64,000 nt of DNA, taken from Psychrobacter sp. JCM 18903 (GTDB lineage Bacteria > Pseudomonadota > Gammaproteobacteria > Pseudomonadales > Moraxellaceae). Of this stretch, positions 32,499 to 40,941 are shown in pieces. The translations under genes were made by a program, and so were the position numbers. The stretch lies in contig NZ_BAWJ01000013.1 in the NCBI RefSeq assembly GCF_000586475.1, forward strand, positions 43,119-107,118, read 5' to 3'. How positions within the stretch are numbered: the stretch's first letter is position 1; each line of letters starts with the position of its first letter. The notes under the pieces are model-generated. The model saw only the letters and a list, made by a program, of their open reading frames with translations. It did no database searches and was not told the DNA's origin.

Positions 32499-33373
32499 TT
32501 ACTGCCTAATCAAGCGGCTTGGCTGTGGCATTAAGCGGATATCACTGACGCGACAAGGGTTGATATCGATACCGCCTCGGCGTGTATACCAAGCGCGAAC
32601 CATCAGCTCACTTGGCTCATAGTATTGACTCAAATCAGCAAATATCTGCTCCACACATTGCTCATGAAAACCGTTATGCTGACGAAAACTTAAGATGTAA
32701 CGCAGCATTCCGGCCTCATCGACTGTTTTATTACTGGTAATCGAAACCGCCAACGTCCCCCAATCTGGCTGATTGGTCACCGGACAATTACTACGTAGCA
32801 AATTAGAATAAAAAGTATAGGGCTGCACGCTGTGGATTTCTGAATGAGCATCCGTTTTATCACCACTCAATAGCGACGCATCAGGGTGCATCGTCAATGC
32901 CACTTTATCCGTACTATTTCCTAAGGCATTATCAATACAAACACCCTCAGGCTGAGCAATCAATAGCCCTGTTGTCTTATTATGCAGGTCGTCATTTAAG
33001 CTAAACAACTCAACTTGCACGTCTGCTTGTACACAGCTGATAAGTCTTTAGCAATCAGCGCTTGCACATCATTCCAACTAGCGAATTCAGTAAAGTTGAT
33101 ACTATTTAGATAGAGCTTAAGTGACTTTGACTCAACGATAAATGGCGAGCTGGCTGGAATACCAAAACGCGCGATAGCCACTTGCGAGAGTCCTTGCGGA
33201 TTCAACCAAGACATCTCAAATGCCTGCCACCAATCGATGCCAACCATCAACTTATCGTCTTGCCAGCCAATGACATCGCGACCCATACTGCGAGCGATAG
33301 GATACAAGGTCTCTGGACTATACTCGGTTGGATAGTCAGTGGTTTGCTCACCCAAGATACCGTGAATACTCAT
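32499..33373 (-). CDS. queF: NADPH-dependent 7-cyano-7-deazaguanine reductase (frame broken)
   Basis: About 291 residues after correction, matching the two-domain (E. coli-type) QueF. It reduces preQ0 to preQ1 on the way to queuosine in tRNA. FIVESKSLKLYLNSINFTEF (about residues 80-99) is the family's substrate and NADPH signature. The catalytic Cys lies in YSNLLRSNCPVTNQPDWGT, and the tail RGGIDINPCRVSD is conserved. Near base 33025 the frame shifts. Adding an A gives YKADVQVELFSLND. Confidence 0.93.
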
Positions 33374-33436
33374 AAGTTACTTACCTTTCATGCTTAAATA
33401 TAATGAAATAAAAACCAGTCATTTTACAGCAATGGG

Positions 33437-34267
33437 CTATTTTATGGGAATCATTTGCCACTCTGATGAACTAGCATTTTTGACCAAGCTAAAACGTACT
33501 CGATAGCCGACATCATCTGTTTCATTGATAAGATAATAAAAATCGATTAAAACACTATTCTTACTTCGCCATTCAATATCTACATTTTCAAAACTATGTC
33601 TCTGGTCTCGATTTTGATAAGAATCCAAGTGCGCTTTTAATTCGCTGGGGTCACTCTCGTAAACAATCTGATAATCGCCCTCCTTCTGCTTTTGCCAAAT
33701 CGTAATATTTTCTTCACCTACATAACGCTCTATTGTAGTAATACGTTCTTTGTTGGGTGATACACTTAAATCGATACCATCAAATTCTTGACTAAATCCA
33801 GTTTTGAGATTAATAAGTACAGTACTTTCTATTTCGGGAAAACTTCTCAACAAGTACAGCAGTTGTCTCTTTTCGTCATAATCATATAGTGAAAAATAAG
33901 AGTGAGATTGGCCGTCAGGAGCAAACAGCTCATCACGAAAAACCAACGGTAAGCTTCGACTGGGTACTTTGATATATATAGTATCTTTTTCTCTCGAAAC
34001 ACGGTTGCCCAATCCCCACTTTTTGCTAAGCTTGTTATCATGTTTCTCTAAGCTTGTCTCAAGGCATTTCCTATAAAAGACCAGACTATCGTATTCACAC
34101 TTATCATCAAAGTAATTTGAGTTTCTGGTTGGGTCTAGTACTTTCCAAACATAGTCATCCATCGTCGCTTTGGGCAGGTCTGCTTGTGCTGGCATTGACA
34201 GCATTAGCAGTATTGCACTCGTCATACAGATGCGAATTTCAGTGGCTACTGATAGAGTTATTTGCAT
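33437..34267 (-). CDS. Secreted protein, third of three tandem paralogs
   Basis: 276 residues. The signal peptide (SAILLMLSMPAQA) ends about residue 29; a start at the internal Met 15 is possible, since no good ribosome binding site precedes the first ATG. The mature protein shares with its two neighbours a MDDYVWKV opening, two early Cys, KKWGLGNRVSREKDTIYIKV, LVFRDE, YDYDEKRQLLYLLRSFPEIE and a final VGYRVRFSLVKNASSSEWQ. I do not recognise a family. The three genes lie head to tail in 2.6 kb and read as one operon, this one last. Confidence 0.7.
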   Translation of the reverse strand: MQITLSVATEIRICMTSAILLMLSMPAQADLPKATMDDYVWKVLDPTRNSNYFDDKCEYDSLVFYRKCLETSLEKHDNKLSKKWGLGNRVSREKDTIYIKVPSRSLPLVFRDELFAPDGQSHSYFSLYDYDEKRQLLYLLRSFPEIESTVLINLKTGFSQEFDGIDLSVSPNKERITTIERYVGEENITIWQKQKEGDYQIVYESDPSELKAHLDSYQNRDQRHSFENVDIEWRSKNSVLIDFYYLINETDDVGYRVRFSLVKNASSSEWQMIPIK

Positions 34268-34294
34268 ATGAGAGCTAGACCTTTTTATTGTTTT

Positions 34295-35162
34295 TTAATC
34301 GTTGGTATTAACATCAGGTAAAACTCTCTGCCATTTACCCTCTTTATTATCAGCCGCATAAATATAGCGCACGCGAAATGCTACCGTGTCAGTGGGATTG
34401 ACTCTGTAATAAAAATCAACGTTAACTTTATTATTGCTTGTCCAACTGATATCTCGCGCTTCGTACACCTCATGTTTTTTGTCATTATCATAATCTTGTT
34501 CATATAATTCATTACTAGCAAATATCGTTGCATAGCGTCCGTCATTGTCAGCTTTTTGACGCTCCCATATTATGATATCTCTGGTCACACCTTGCCTACC
34601 ATTAAACCCTACCACTTGATTCATATCGCTAGAAAACTTAAGATTGGTCGCATACAGCTCTTGCCAGCGCTGTGTTTAAATCGACAATGACAGTCGCTTG
34701 AGTCTCATACATCGTACGTAGTAACTGCAACAGATGATGTGATTTATCATAATCCTGCAATTGATAATGAGCCCTATACTCTTCTTCAAACGGTTCAAGA
34801 TAATCCTTAAATACCAATGGTTGCTTATGGTTGGGTGTATTAATATAAATGGTATCTTTTTCTCGAATAACGCGGTCACTCAAGCCCCACTTTCGGCTTT
34901 GTGCATTATCAGCTTGGGCTAACGATTTAAAGATACAGTTTTCATAATCTTTAAACGTTCGATATTCAGTATGATCGTATCGACAGCTGTCTTCATACCA
35001 GTCTATCGCTACAGGCGCAGGGACTTTTATCCATACCTCTTCATTTGTCGATGGCTCTAAAGCTAAAGGCGCTGCCTGTGCATCTAAGGATGCTATTGTG
35101 GTCAATATAAATAGTCCTGCGACAGTCAACGCTGCTTTTATGTGATGAGAGATAGTAATCAT
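34295..35162 (-). CDS. Secreted protein, second of three tandem paralogs (frame broken)
   Basis: About 289 residues after correction. The signal peptide ends near LDAQAA. It shares RKWGLSDRVIREKDTIYINT, PLVFKDYLEPFEEEY, LQDYDKSHHLLQLLR and FRVRYIYAADNKEGKWQ with its neighbours. The frame breaks near 34668: the neighbouring paralog has TGFWQDFSL where this reads NTAL|WQELYATNLKFSSDM, and the bases fit a 2-base loss. The ATG lies immediately after the stop of the upstream paralog (TAAATG), so translation is probably coupled. Function unknown. Confidence 0.68.
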
Positions 35163-35996
35163 TTACCTACTACCTTCATACAGTTGCCACTTATTCGTTG
35201 AGGTATTTTTAATAAAGGTATATCGTACTCTAAAAGCCGCTGAATCCGCTTGATTCAACTTATAAAAAGAATCTGCATAAAACTTATCATCATTTACCCA
35301 AGTAAAGGTTTCGCTATCATAAACCTGCTGTGCTTTATCTGCTTGATAAAACTTTTTATGATTGTCGTAGTTTTTTGAATCGTCACTACTGCTATAGACT
35401 TTTTTATAGTAGCCTTCATAATAACCGCTATCTTGTCGCTCCAAAATATTGACGTGTTCCGTCGCTCCCATTTCACTTTCAAAACCGACTATATATCTCA
35501 TATCAGAAGAGATACTTAGCTTTCTGAGACTAAAATCTTGCCAAAACCCAGTAACCAAATTAACTACCGTCAAGCTCTCTCCTTCATAAAATCTTTGATG
35601 TATTGTCAGTAATTTCCGTGATTTATCGTAGTCTTGTAGCGAATAATAAGGATTAAAATCCTCCTCATAAGGACTGGAGTAATCAACAAATACTAGTGGG
35701 TTTTTCCGATTAGCGACTTTGATATAAATGGCATTTCTCTCTCTAACGACTTTATCGCTGATACTCCATTGCTTACTAAGCGCATTATCCGCATCTTCCC
35801 TCAAGTTATAAAGACAGTTTTGTAGCGCATCATAAGTTTCATATTTGTAGTCGTTATGGCAATCATACTTATACGTTGCAGGATCTACAGGCGTCTCCAT
35901 GACAACCCAATCATAATCATCCATTGCCGTAAGTGGCGCTGCGATGGCAATGCTCGTGATTGTACTCAATAAAGTGGCTGTAAAAGCCTTACTCAT
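35163..35996 (-). CDS. Secreted protein, first of three tandem paralogs
   Basis: 277 residues from the Met at 35996 (MSKAFTATLLSTITSIAIAA), which gives a standard signal peptide. A longer frame from 36020 would place the start codon directly on the T-run of a hairpin with no ribosome binding site. The mature part has AMDDYDWVVMETPVDPATYK, SKQWSISDKVVRERNAIYIK, LVFVDYSSPYEEDF, SLQDYDKSRKLLTIHQRFYE and a C-terminal FRVRYTFIKNTSTNKWQ. It is rich in Tyr and Asp, with no recognised domain. A promoter lies just upstream. Confidence 0.7.
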   Translation of the reverse strand: MSKAFTATLLSTITSIAIAAPLTAMDDYDWVVMETPVDPATYKYDCHNDYKYETYDALQNCLYNLREDADNALSKQWSISDKVVRERNAIYIKVANRKNPLVFVDYSSPYEEDFNPYYSLQDYDKSRKLLTIHQRFYEGESLTVVNLVTGFWQDFSLRKLSISSDMRYIVGFESEMGATEHVNILERQDSGYYEGYYKKVYSSSDDSKNYDNHKKFYQADKAQQVYDSETFTWVNDDKFYADSFYKLNQADSAAFRVRYTFIKNTSTNKWQLYEGSR

Positions 35997-36020
35997 ACTT
36001 CTGACAAAAAAATTTTTCAT

Positions 36021-36045
36021 AAAAAAAGCCCAACAATGTTGGACT
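36021..36045 (-). terminator. Hairpin with T-run between the ABC permease and the paralog operon
   Basis: On the minus strand AGTCCAAC-ATT-GTTGGGCT (8-bp stem with one G-T pair), then seven T. It can terminate the exporter operon ending at 36084. It also lies just downstream of a promoter for the three paralogs, so it may act as a leader attenuator. Confidence 0.75.
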
Positions 36046-36048
36046 CTT

Positions 36049-36077
36049 ATAATAAGGTGACAAGCTACATTTTACAA
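36049..36077 (-). promoter_or_regulatory. Candidate promoter of the three-paralog operon
   Basis: Minus strand TTGTAA (36077-36072), 17-base spacer, TATTAT (36054-36049). Predicted start near 36042, immediately before the hairpin at 36021-36045. Confidence 0.5.
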
Positions 36078-36083
36078 ACTAAT

Positions 36084-36889
36084 CTACAAGCGCACACGTG
36101 AGCCATTACTGAGTAAACGATAGGCGATGGTATAGAATACCGCACAGAAGACAAAAATAGCAGCCATCGAATACCAGACATTCACATCAGAATAACCAAG
36201 AATACCGTAACGGAATGAGTTCACCATATAAACAATAGGATTTAATAGCGAGATATTTTGCCAAAATGGTGACAAGTTTCCATCGAGTAGAACACACCAC
36301 CTAGATAAGTCAATGGCGTAAGCACAAAACTTGGAATGATAGAAATATCATCAAATGAGCGGGCAAACACGGCGTTGATAAAGCCACCAAGTGAAAATAA
36401 GATAGACGTACCCAGTACCGTAAATATCGTTACAAATAAATGCTCAATGCCAAGGTCGGTAAAAAATAGTGCGACTATTGAAACGATGATACCAATGGCC
36501 AGTCCACGAAAGATACCACCACTAATATAGCCCATTAAAATCGCATGTTTGGAAACTGGCGAAACCAATAGCTCCTCGATACTAGAGGTGAACTTGGCAC
36601 TAAAGAAGCTCGATACCACATTGGAGTAACTGTTGGTAATAATCGACATCATAATGAGGCCAGGCACGATAAACTGCATGTATGGTACGCCGCCCATTTC
36701 ACCCACACGCGAGCCAATCATCTTACCGAAGATGACAAAATAGAGACTCATCGTAATCACTGGTGGCAGCAAGGTCTGTGGCCAAATACGCAAAATTCGG
36801 CGAACCTCTTTTAACAAAATGGTGCGAAAAGCAATCCACTTTTTATTCCATGACATGGTTTTATTAGGATCTATCATTTCTTGACTCAC
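36084..36889 (-). CDS. ABC-2 type transport permease (frame broken)
   Basis: About 268 residues after correction. It has six membrane helices of the ABC-2 (YadH/NodJ) type: WPQTLLPPVITMSLYFVIFG, GVPYMQFIVPGLIMMSIITN, the family loop FTSSIEELLVSPVSKHAILM, and FVLTPLTYLGGVFYSMETL. The frame breaks near 36272: ACTTG should be ACTTTG, which gives ETLSPFWQNISLLNPIVYMV to the end RLLSNGSRVRL. It pairs with the ATPase gene overlapping its start by 4 bases. Probably exports a lipid, drug or polysaccharide-like substrate; substrate unknown. Confidence 0.88.
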
Positions 36890-37848
36890 AACCCTGCCTC
36901 CTTCATGCTATCTGCACTTTGGATATTTTTGTCTACTAAGCGCATAAATAGCTCTTCTAGTCGATTTGCTTTATTACGCATACTGGCTACCGTGATACCT
37001 TGCTCGGATAACTGGTCAAAAACACCATTCAACGATTCGCCTTCAGTCAGTGTGACTTCGAGCGTCTGATCATCAGGCTGCGATGTGTCTGTCACTCCTG
37101 CCAAAACCAATTGACGCGTAAGCGGTGTCTCCAAATCAAAAACAAAGGTCTCAACCGATAGCTGCGCTAGCAAGTCCTTCATCTCGGTATTAATACGAAT
37201 CTCACCATGATCCAAAATCGCAATGCGTTTGCACAGCTGCTCCGCTTCTTCAAGATAATGAGTCGTCAGAATAATCGTGGTGTTTTCTTCGATATTAATC
37301 TGCTGCATAAACTCCCACATAGAGCGGCGCAACTCGATATCTACCCCAGCGGTTGGCTCATCCAAAATCAATAATTTTGGTTTATGAATCAGCGCCCTTG
37401 CAATCATCAACCGGCGCTTCATACCACCTGATAGCTCACGTGACTTGCTATTGCGCTTGTCCCACAGACCTAACGCCATTAATAATCGTTTTGCCCGTGG
37501 GCGTGCTTCTTTGGCAGGAATACCAAAGTACCCAGCCTGTGTAATCAAAATATCTTCGACTTTTTCGAACATATTAAAATTAAACTCTTGTGGGACGATA
37601 CCAAGATACTGTTTAGCGACTGACGGATTCTCTAGTAAATCTGTGCCAAATATCTTTACGCTGCCAGCTGTTGGTTTAAAAAGCGAGCTAATAATACCAA
37701 TCATGGTTGATTTACCAGCACCATTTGGCCCCAGTAACGCAAAAAAACCTCCTTGCGGGACGGTTAAACTGACATCTTTGAGTGCCGAAAACCCATTGCT
37801 ATAGGTTTTGGATAAATTCTGGATAGCAAGTGCTGGTACCTCAGACAT
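36886..37848 (-). CDS. ABC-2 type transporter ATP-binding protein
   Basis: 320 residues. Walker A LLGPNGAGKSTMIGIISSLF (about residue 38), Q-loop YLGIVPQEFNFNMF, signature SRELSGGMKRRLMIARALIH, Walker B KLLILDEPTAGVDIELRRSM and H-loop TTIILTTHYLEEAEQL are all intact. A C-terminal domain of about 80 residues follows, as in YadG and CcmA-like ATPases. It energises the permease coded just downstream with a 4-base overlap. Confidence 0.94.
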   Translation of the reverse strand: MSEVPALAIQNLSKTYSNGFSALKDVSLTVPQGGFFALLGPNGAGKSTMIGIISSLFKPTAGSVKIFGTDLLENPSVAKQYLGIVPQEFNFNMFEKVEDILITQAGYFGIPAKEARPRAKRLLMALGLWDKRNSKSRELSGGMKRRLMIARALIHKPKLLILDEPTAGVDIELRRSMWEFMQQINIEENTTIILTTHYLEEAEQLCKRIAILDHGEIRINTEMKDLLAQLSVETFVFDLETPLTRQLVLAGVTDTSQPDDQTLEVTLTEGESLNGVFDQLSEQGITVASMRNKANRLEELFMRLVDKNIQSADSMKEAGL

Positions 37849-37997
37849 GAAAACCTCTTTATTGGTTATAAATTTATGTAAATAGTTTTAGAATATAAAC
37901 AGACAGAAGAGACTGTGTAGTGTCATAAAGTGAGGCTAGTGTCGATGAATTTCAACTGTAATGCCTTAGAAGTACCGTATTGATAATACTCATCATT

Positions 37998-38033
37998 AAA
38001 AAAGCGCCTATCTCATTTAATGAAATAGGCGCT
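37998..38033 (-). terminator. Terminator after the cytochrome c gene
   Basis: Stem AGCGCCTATCTCAT / ATGAAATAGGCGCT (14 bp with one mismatch), then a T-run on the minus strand. It lies 46 bases past the cytochrome stop. The core is the same as that of the proS terminator. Confidence 0.85.
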
Positions 38034-38078
38034 CCACTGATATATAGGGTAAAAGGCTTAGCCAGATATTCAATACTA

Positions 38079-38711
38079 TTAGCTTGCTTCACCAACCATA
38101 TAATCGACAGCGTTTTGAACTTCTTCATCAGGGATATCAGCGCCACCTTTAGCAGGCATGGCGTTAAAACCATTGATAGCATGAGTGTATAATGTTTCTT
38201 TACCCTTGGAGATACGTGGTCCCCATGCACCAGCGTCACCTAAGATTGGCGAGCCAAGTAGACCTGCAGCATGACAAGTCTGACATACGGCATTGTATAC
38301 TGCTTTGCCATCACGAGGACCATCACCCGCTGCTGGGCCAGCGGCGCGTGCCGTCACATCACAAACTTCATCGTCTTCAAAGCACACTTTAGCAACTGGC
38401 TGAATGCGAGCAATTAAGTTAGGATACAAAGCAATCAGCTTTTGCACTTGCGGCGTATCTTGCGGAATAGGCTCTTCATCAACCGCAGGTGCGGCAGCGG
38501 CAGTTTCTGCGGCAGATGCCTCGCTATCAGTCGTATCTGCAGCAGCTTGGGTATCATCACCCAATTGCTCAGGCGCATTTGCTACCACTTCCTGCGCTGC
38601 TGCTACATCAGAAACAGTTACAGGAGTGTCTACAACACTTTCAGCTTGGCTCACCGCGATACTAGCGATTCCTAGAATGGCAGCTGCCGATAACATAACT
38701 ACTTTTCTCAT
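38079..38711 (-). CDS. Periplasmic monoheme cytochrome c, c5-like
   Basis: 210 residues. The signal peptide (MRKVVMLSAAAILGIASIAV...) is followed by an Ala/Asp/Thr-rich linker (residues about 40-85). One heme site CQTCH lies near residue 143 (YNAVCQTCHAAGLLGSPILG). The axial Met is probably in GFNAMPAKGGADIPDEEVQN, a pattern typical of cytochrome c5. A second Cys pair (VCFEDDEVC) near residue 110 is unusual and may form a disulfide. It is an electron carrier in the periplasm. Apparently monocistronic. Confidence 0.88.
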   Translation of the reverse strand: MRKVVMLSAAAILGIASIAVSQAESVVDTPVTVSDVAAAQEVVANAPEQLGDDTQAAADTTDSEASAAETAAAAPAVDEEPIPQDTPQVQKLIALYPNLIARIQPVAKVCFEDDEVCDVTARAAGPAAGDGPRDGKAVYNAVCQTCHAAGLLGSPILGDAGAWGPRISKGKETLYTHAINGFNAMPAKGGADIPDEEVQNAVDYMVGEAS

Positions 38712-39069
38712 TCGTCACGTTCTCTTATTACATATACAAAGGCTTATACGGCTCAGACATTCTGCTTGTCCTCCTTTGACAACCAAATAGTTATCAATAG
38801 CAAACAGCCATCCCGCGTACTAGCACACTTGTAATCGGTGATTATAAATATGAATTCTCCCTGTCATTATAAGGGAAAAGGCAGGTAGATTGCCATGCTT
38901 GTTTAATGACTATCCTGTTTTTTCTTAAAAAACATCAATCACTGTCTTCATTCATTGGCTTTATGGATTTTATTTGTTAGACTAAGCGGTCTTTATTTTT
39001 CGACATATTTACTGCTCATAACGCTCGTTTAGGCATGATGTTGATAATACCGTACGCCGTTGTTATTAT
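38712..39069. other. Gene-free stretch upstream of tRNA-Arg
   Basis: 358 bases between the leftward cytochrome gene and tRNA-Arg. It must hold both promoters; I see no convincing -35/-10 pair. Nothing else recognised. Confidence 0.4.
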
Positions 39070-39146
39070 GCGCTCGTAGCTCAGTTGGATAGAGTATCGG
39101 TCTCCGAAGCCGAGGGTCGTGGGTTCGATTCCCGCCGAGCGCACCA
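39070..39146 (+). tRNA. tRNA-Arg (anticodon CCG), integration target
   Basis: Full 77-nt cloverleaf: acceptor GCGCTCG/CGAGCGC, D-arm GCTC AGTTGGATA GAGT, anticodon loop CTCCGAA with anticodon CCG, T arm GTGGG-TTCGATT-CCCGC, and encoded CCA. Its last 17 bases form the left part of the attachment site of the downstream element, which leaves the tRNA intact. Confidence 0.96.
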
Positions 39147-39152
39147 ATCATC
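39130..39152 (+). repeat. Left attachment site (attL core)
   Basis: 23 bases starting TCCCGCCGAGCGCACC and ending AATCATC, covering the 3' end of tRNA-Arg and 6 bases beyond. The identical 23 bases recur at 62595-62617. Confidence 0.9.
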
Positions 39153-39255
39153 ATATTACAGCCTTCCCTAGTATTACCAAAAACCTTTAAACCCCTTTAC
39201 ATTAGTCGCTTTATGTCTTTTGATATAACTTGTCATTACCTAGTAGCACCTATAG

Positions 39256-39282
39256 AATGTTGTACATAGTGTTGTACATACA
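39256..39282 (+). repeat. Tandem TGTTGTACATA repeats, left end (candidate arm sites)
   Basis: AATGTTGTACATAG followed by TGTTGTACATACA, two copies with 12-base period, in the 150 bases between attL and the integrase start. An ACAACATT just after it is the inverse of the opening AATGTTGT. The same pair occurs at 62513-62539 inside the right end. Confidence 0.7.
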
Positions 39283-39318
39283 CAACATTGCTATTCTATG
39301 ACTCTTAGAGGTGTGATG

Positions 39319-40782
39319 ATGAATAAGCGCAAAAACTATCTACTAACTGACAATGGTGTAAAAGCAATAGCCAAACAGTCAGCACCTACTAAACGCACCA
39401 GACATAGTGACGGTGACAGCCTCTCCTTAATTCATGATCCTAAAGGTTCGCTTTATTGGGTAATGTCTTATCGCTACCAATCTGACAAAGATATTGAGCC
39501 AAAGCAAAAAACTTATCATATAGGTACTTACAAGTTTTCCTCGCAAGTGATAGATACTAATTTTAAGCCCGAAGTTTCTTTGAAACAAGCAAGGCTTGAG
39601 CGTGATAGTGCCAAAAAACTAATTAATGATGGTATCGATCCCAACGAGCATAAGAACAGACATAAAAACAGCTACGAACAAAAAGATTTATTCGAAGTCA
39701 TAGCTAAAAGCTATATGTCAGAAAAATCAAAAACTACATCAAAGAACGTGCAAAAGCTGCAAGGGTTTCTAGATAACCATATTTTAAAGCATATAGGTGA
39801 ATATCCTATTGGTGCAATCACCGCGCAAGATATTATTAAGACAGGACTTGCCATTCAAGCTACTTTTGAGCAGCAAGGCAAACATACCTCTGAAACCGCT
39901 CATAAATGCATGGGACTTATCAGCTCCATATTTGACTATGCTATCAACACGCTAGGCTATGACATTGTTAACATTGCCAGCGGACGTAATAAAGCATTAC
40001 GACTTCATAAAGCTGAGCGCATGAAAGCCGTTGAGCAGCACCAATTCCCTGAACTACTTCGAAATATTGACAGCTATATAGAAAATCATCCAAACGGTCA
40101 TCAACAAACTGTCGCTGGCTTACAGCTAATGACGCTATGTTTTGTTAGGACTAAAGAATTGAGGTTTTTTGAGTGGTCAGAGATTGATTATCATAAAAGC
40201 GTTTGGCGTGTACCAGCTCATAAAATGAAAATGCGTCAAGATCACATTATCCCGCTGTCATCCCAAGCAATGGCAATTATTGAAAGCTTAAGGCCACTAA
40301 CAGAAAGTACTGGCTATGTTTTCTATAACTTTGAGTCAAACAAGCCATATAGTGAAGCATGGTTCAATCAGGCGTTGAATAGAATGGGCTATAGTGGTGA
40401 TCCCTACCCTAAAATGACAGGTCATGGATTTAGACAGCTTGCCAGCACTGGATTATACGAACTGCAATTCTCCGAAAGCATCATCGAAATACAGTTAGCG
40501 CACCTTGAGCAATCGAGCGTCAAAAAGCGTTATGATCTGTCAGCACATTTAGCACAGCGTCAAATGATGATGAATAAATGGGCAAATTATCTAGATGATT
40601 TACGAGCTGACAAAGGGATTAGCTTTGACTTATTAACACCTGACGAAGTCACTAAAGAAATGAATAGTAGGAACCAGCAAGCGACTGACATTGCACTGCA
40701 AGATAAAGATATTTTGATAAATAGTTTGAAAGCGCAAGGCGTATCACCTGAGTTATTGGCGCAGCTTGCCAAACAAATATAA
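39319..40782 (+). CDS. int: Tyrosine-type site-specific integrase, P4 family
   Basis: 487 residues from the Met at 39319, chosen because GAGG lies 7 bases upstream. The N-terminal arm-binding DUF4102-like domain (TDNGVKAIAKQSAPTKRTRH, SLKQARLERDSAKKLINDGI) is followed by a SAM-like core-binding domain. In the catalytic domain Arg lies in LCFVRTKELRFFEWSEID, HxxR in MTGHGFRQLASTGL, the second His in IQLAHLEQSSVKKRYDLS, and the nucleophile Tyr in KKRYD. A 60-residue C-terminal tail is extra. It lies 172 bases from tRNA-Arg and probably inserts and excises this element. Confidence 0.95.
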   Translation: MNKRKNYLLTDNGVKAIAKQSAPTKRTRHSDGDSLSLIHDPKGSLYWVMSYRYQSDKDIEPKQKTYHIGTYKFSSQVIDTNFKPEVSLKQARLERDSAKKLINDGIDPNEHKNRHKNSYEQKDLFEVIAKSYMSEKSKTTSKNVQKLQGFLDNHILKHIGEYPIGAITAQDIIKTGLAIQATFEQQGKHTSETAHKCMGLISSIFDYAINTLGYDIVNIASGRNKALRLHKAERMKAVEQHQFPELLRNIDSYIENHPNGHQQTVAGLQLMTLCFVRTKELRFFEWSEIDYHKSVWRVPAHKMKMRQDHIIPLSSQAMAIIESLRPLTESTGYVFYNFESNKPYSEAWFNQALNRMGYSGDPYPKMTGHGFRQLASTGLYELQFSESIIEIQLAHLEQSSVKKRYDLSAHLAQRQMMMNKWANYLDDLRADKGISFDLLTPDEVTKEMNSRNQQATDIALQDKDILINSLKAQGVSPELLAQLAKQI

Positions 40783-40941
40783 TTAGTATGTTCAGTATTA
40801 GACTGAAAAGTCGGACTTGATAGCCTCAATCGCTGTCATATCAAATCGCAAGGCTAGGATTAACAATCCGAATGATAGCAACCGTACTCTTAGCTGTTAA
40901 TGCTTTGCGTCTTTCTTATTTATAGGTGTAGAGGCATGGTT

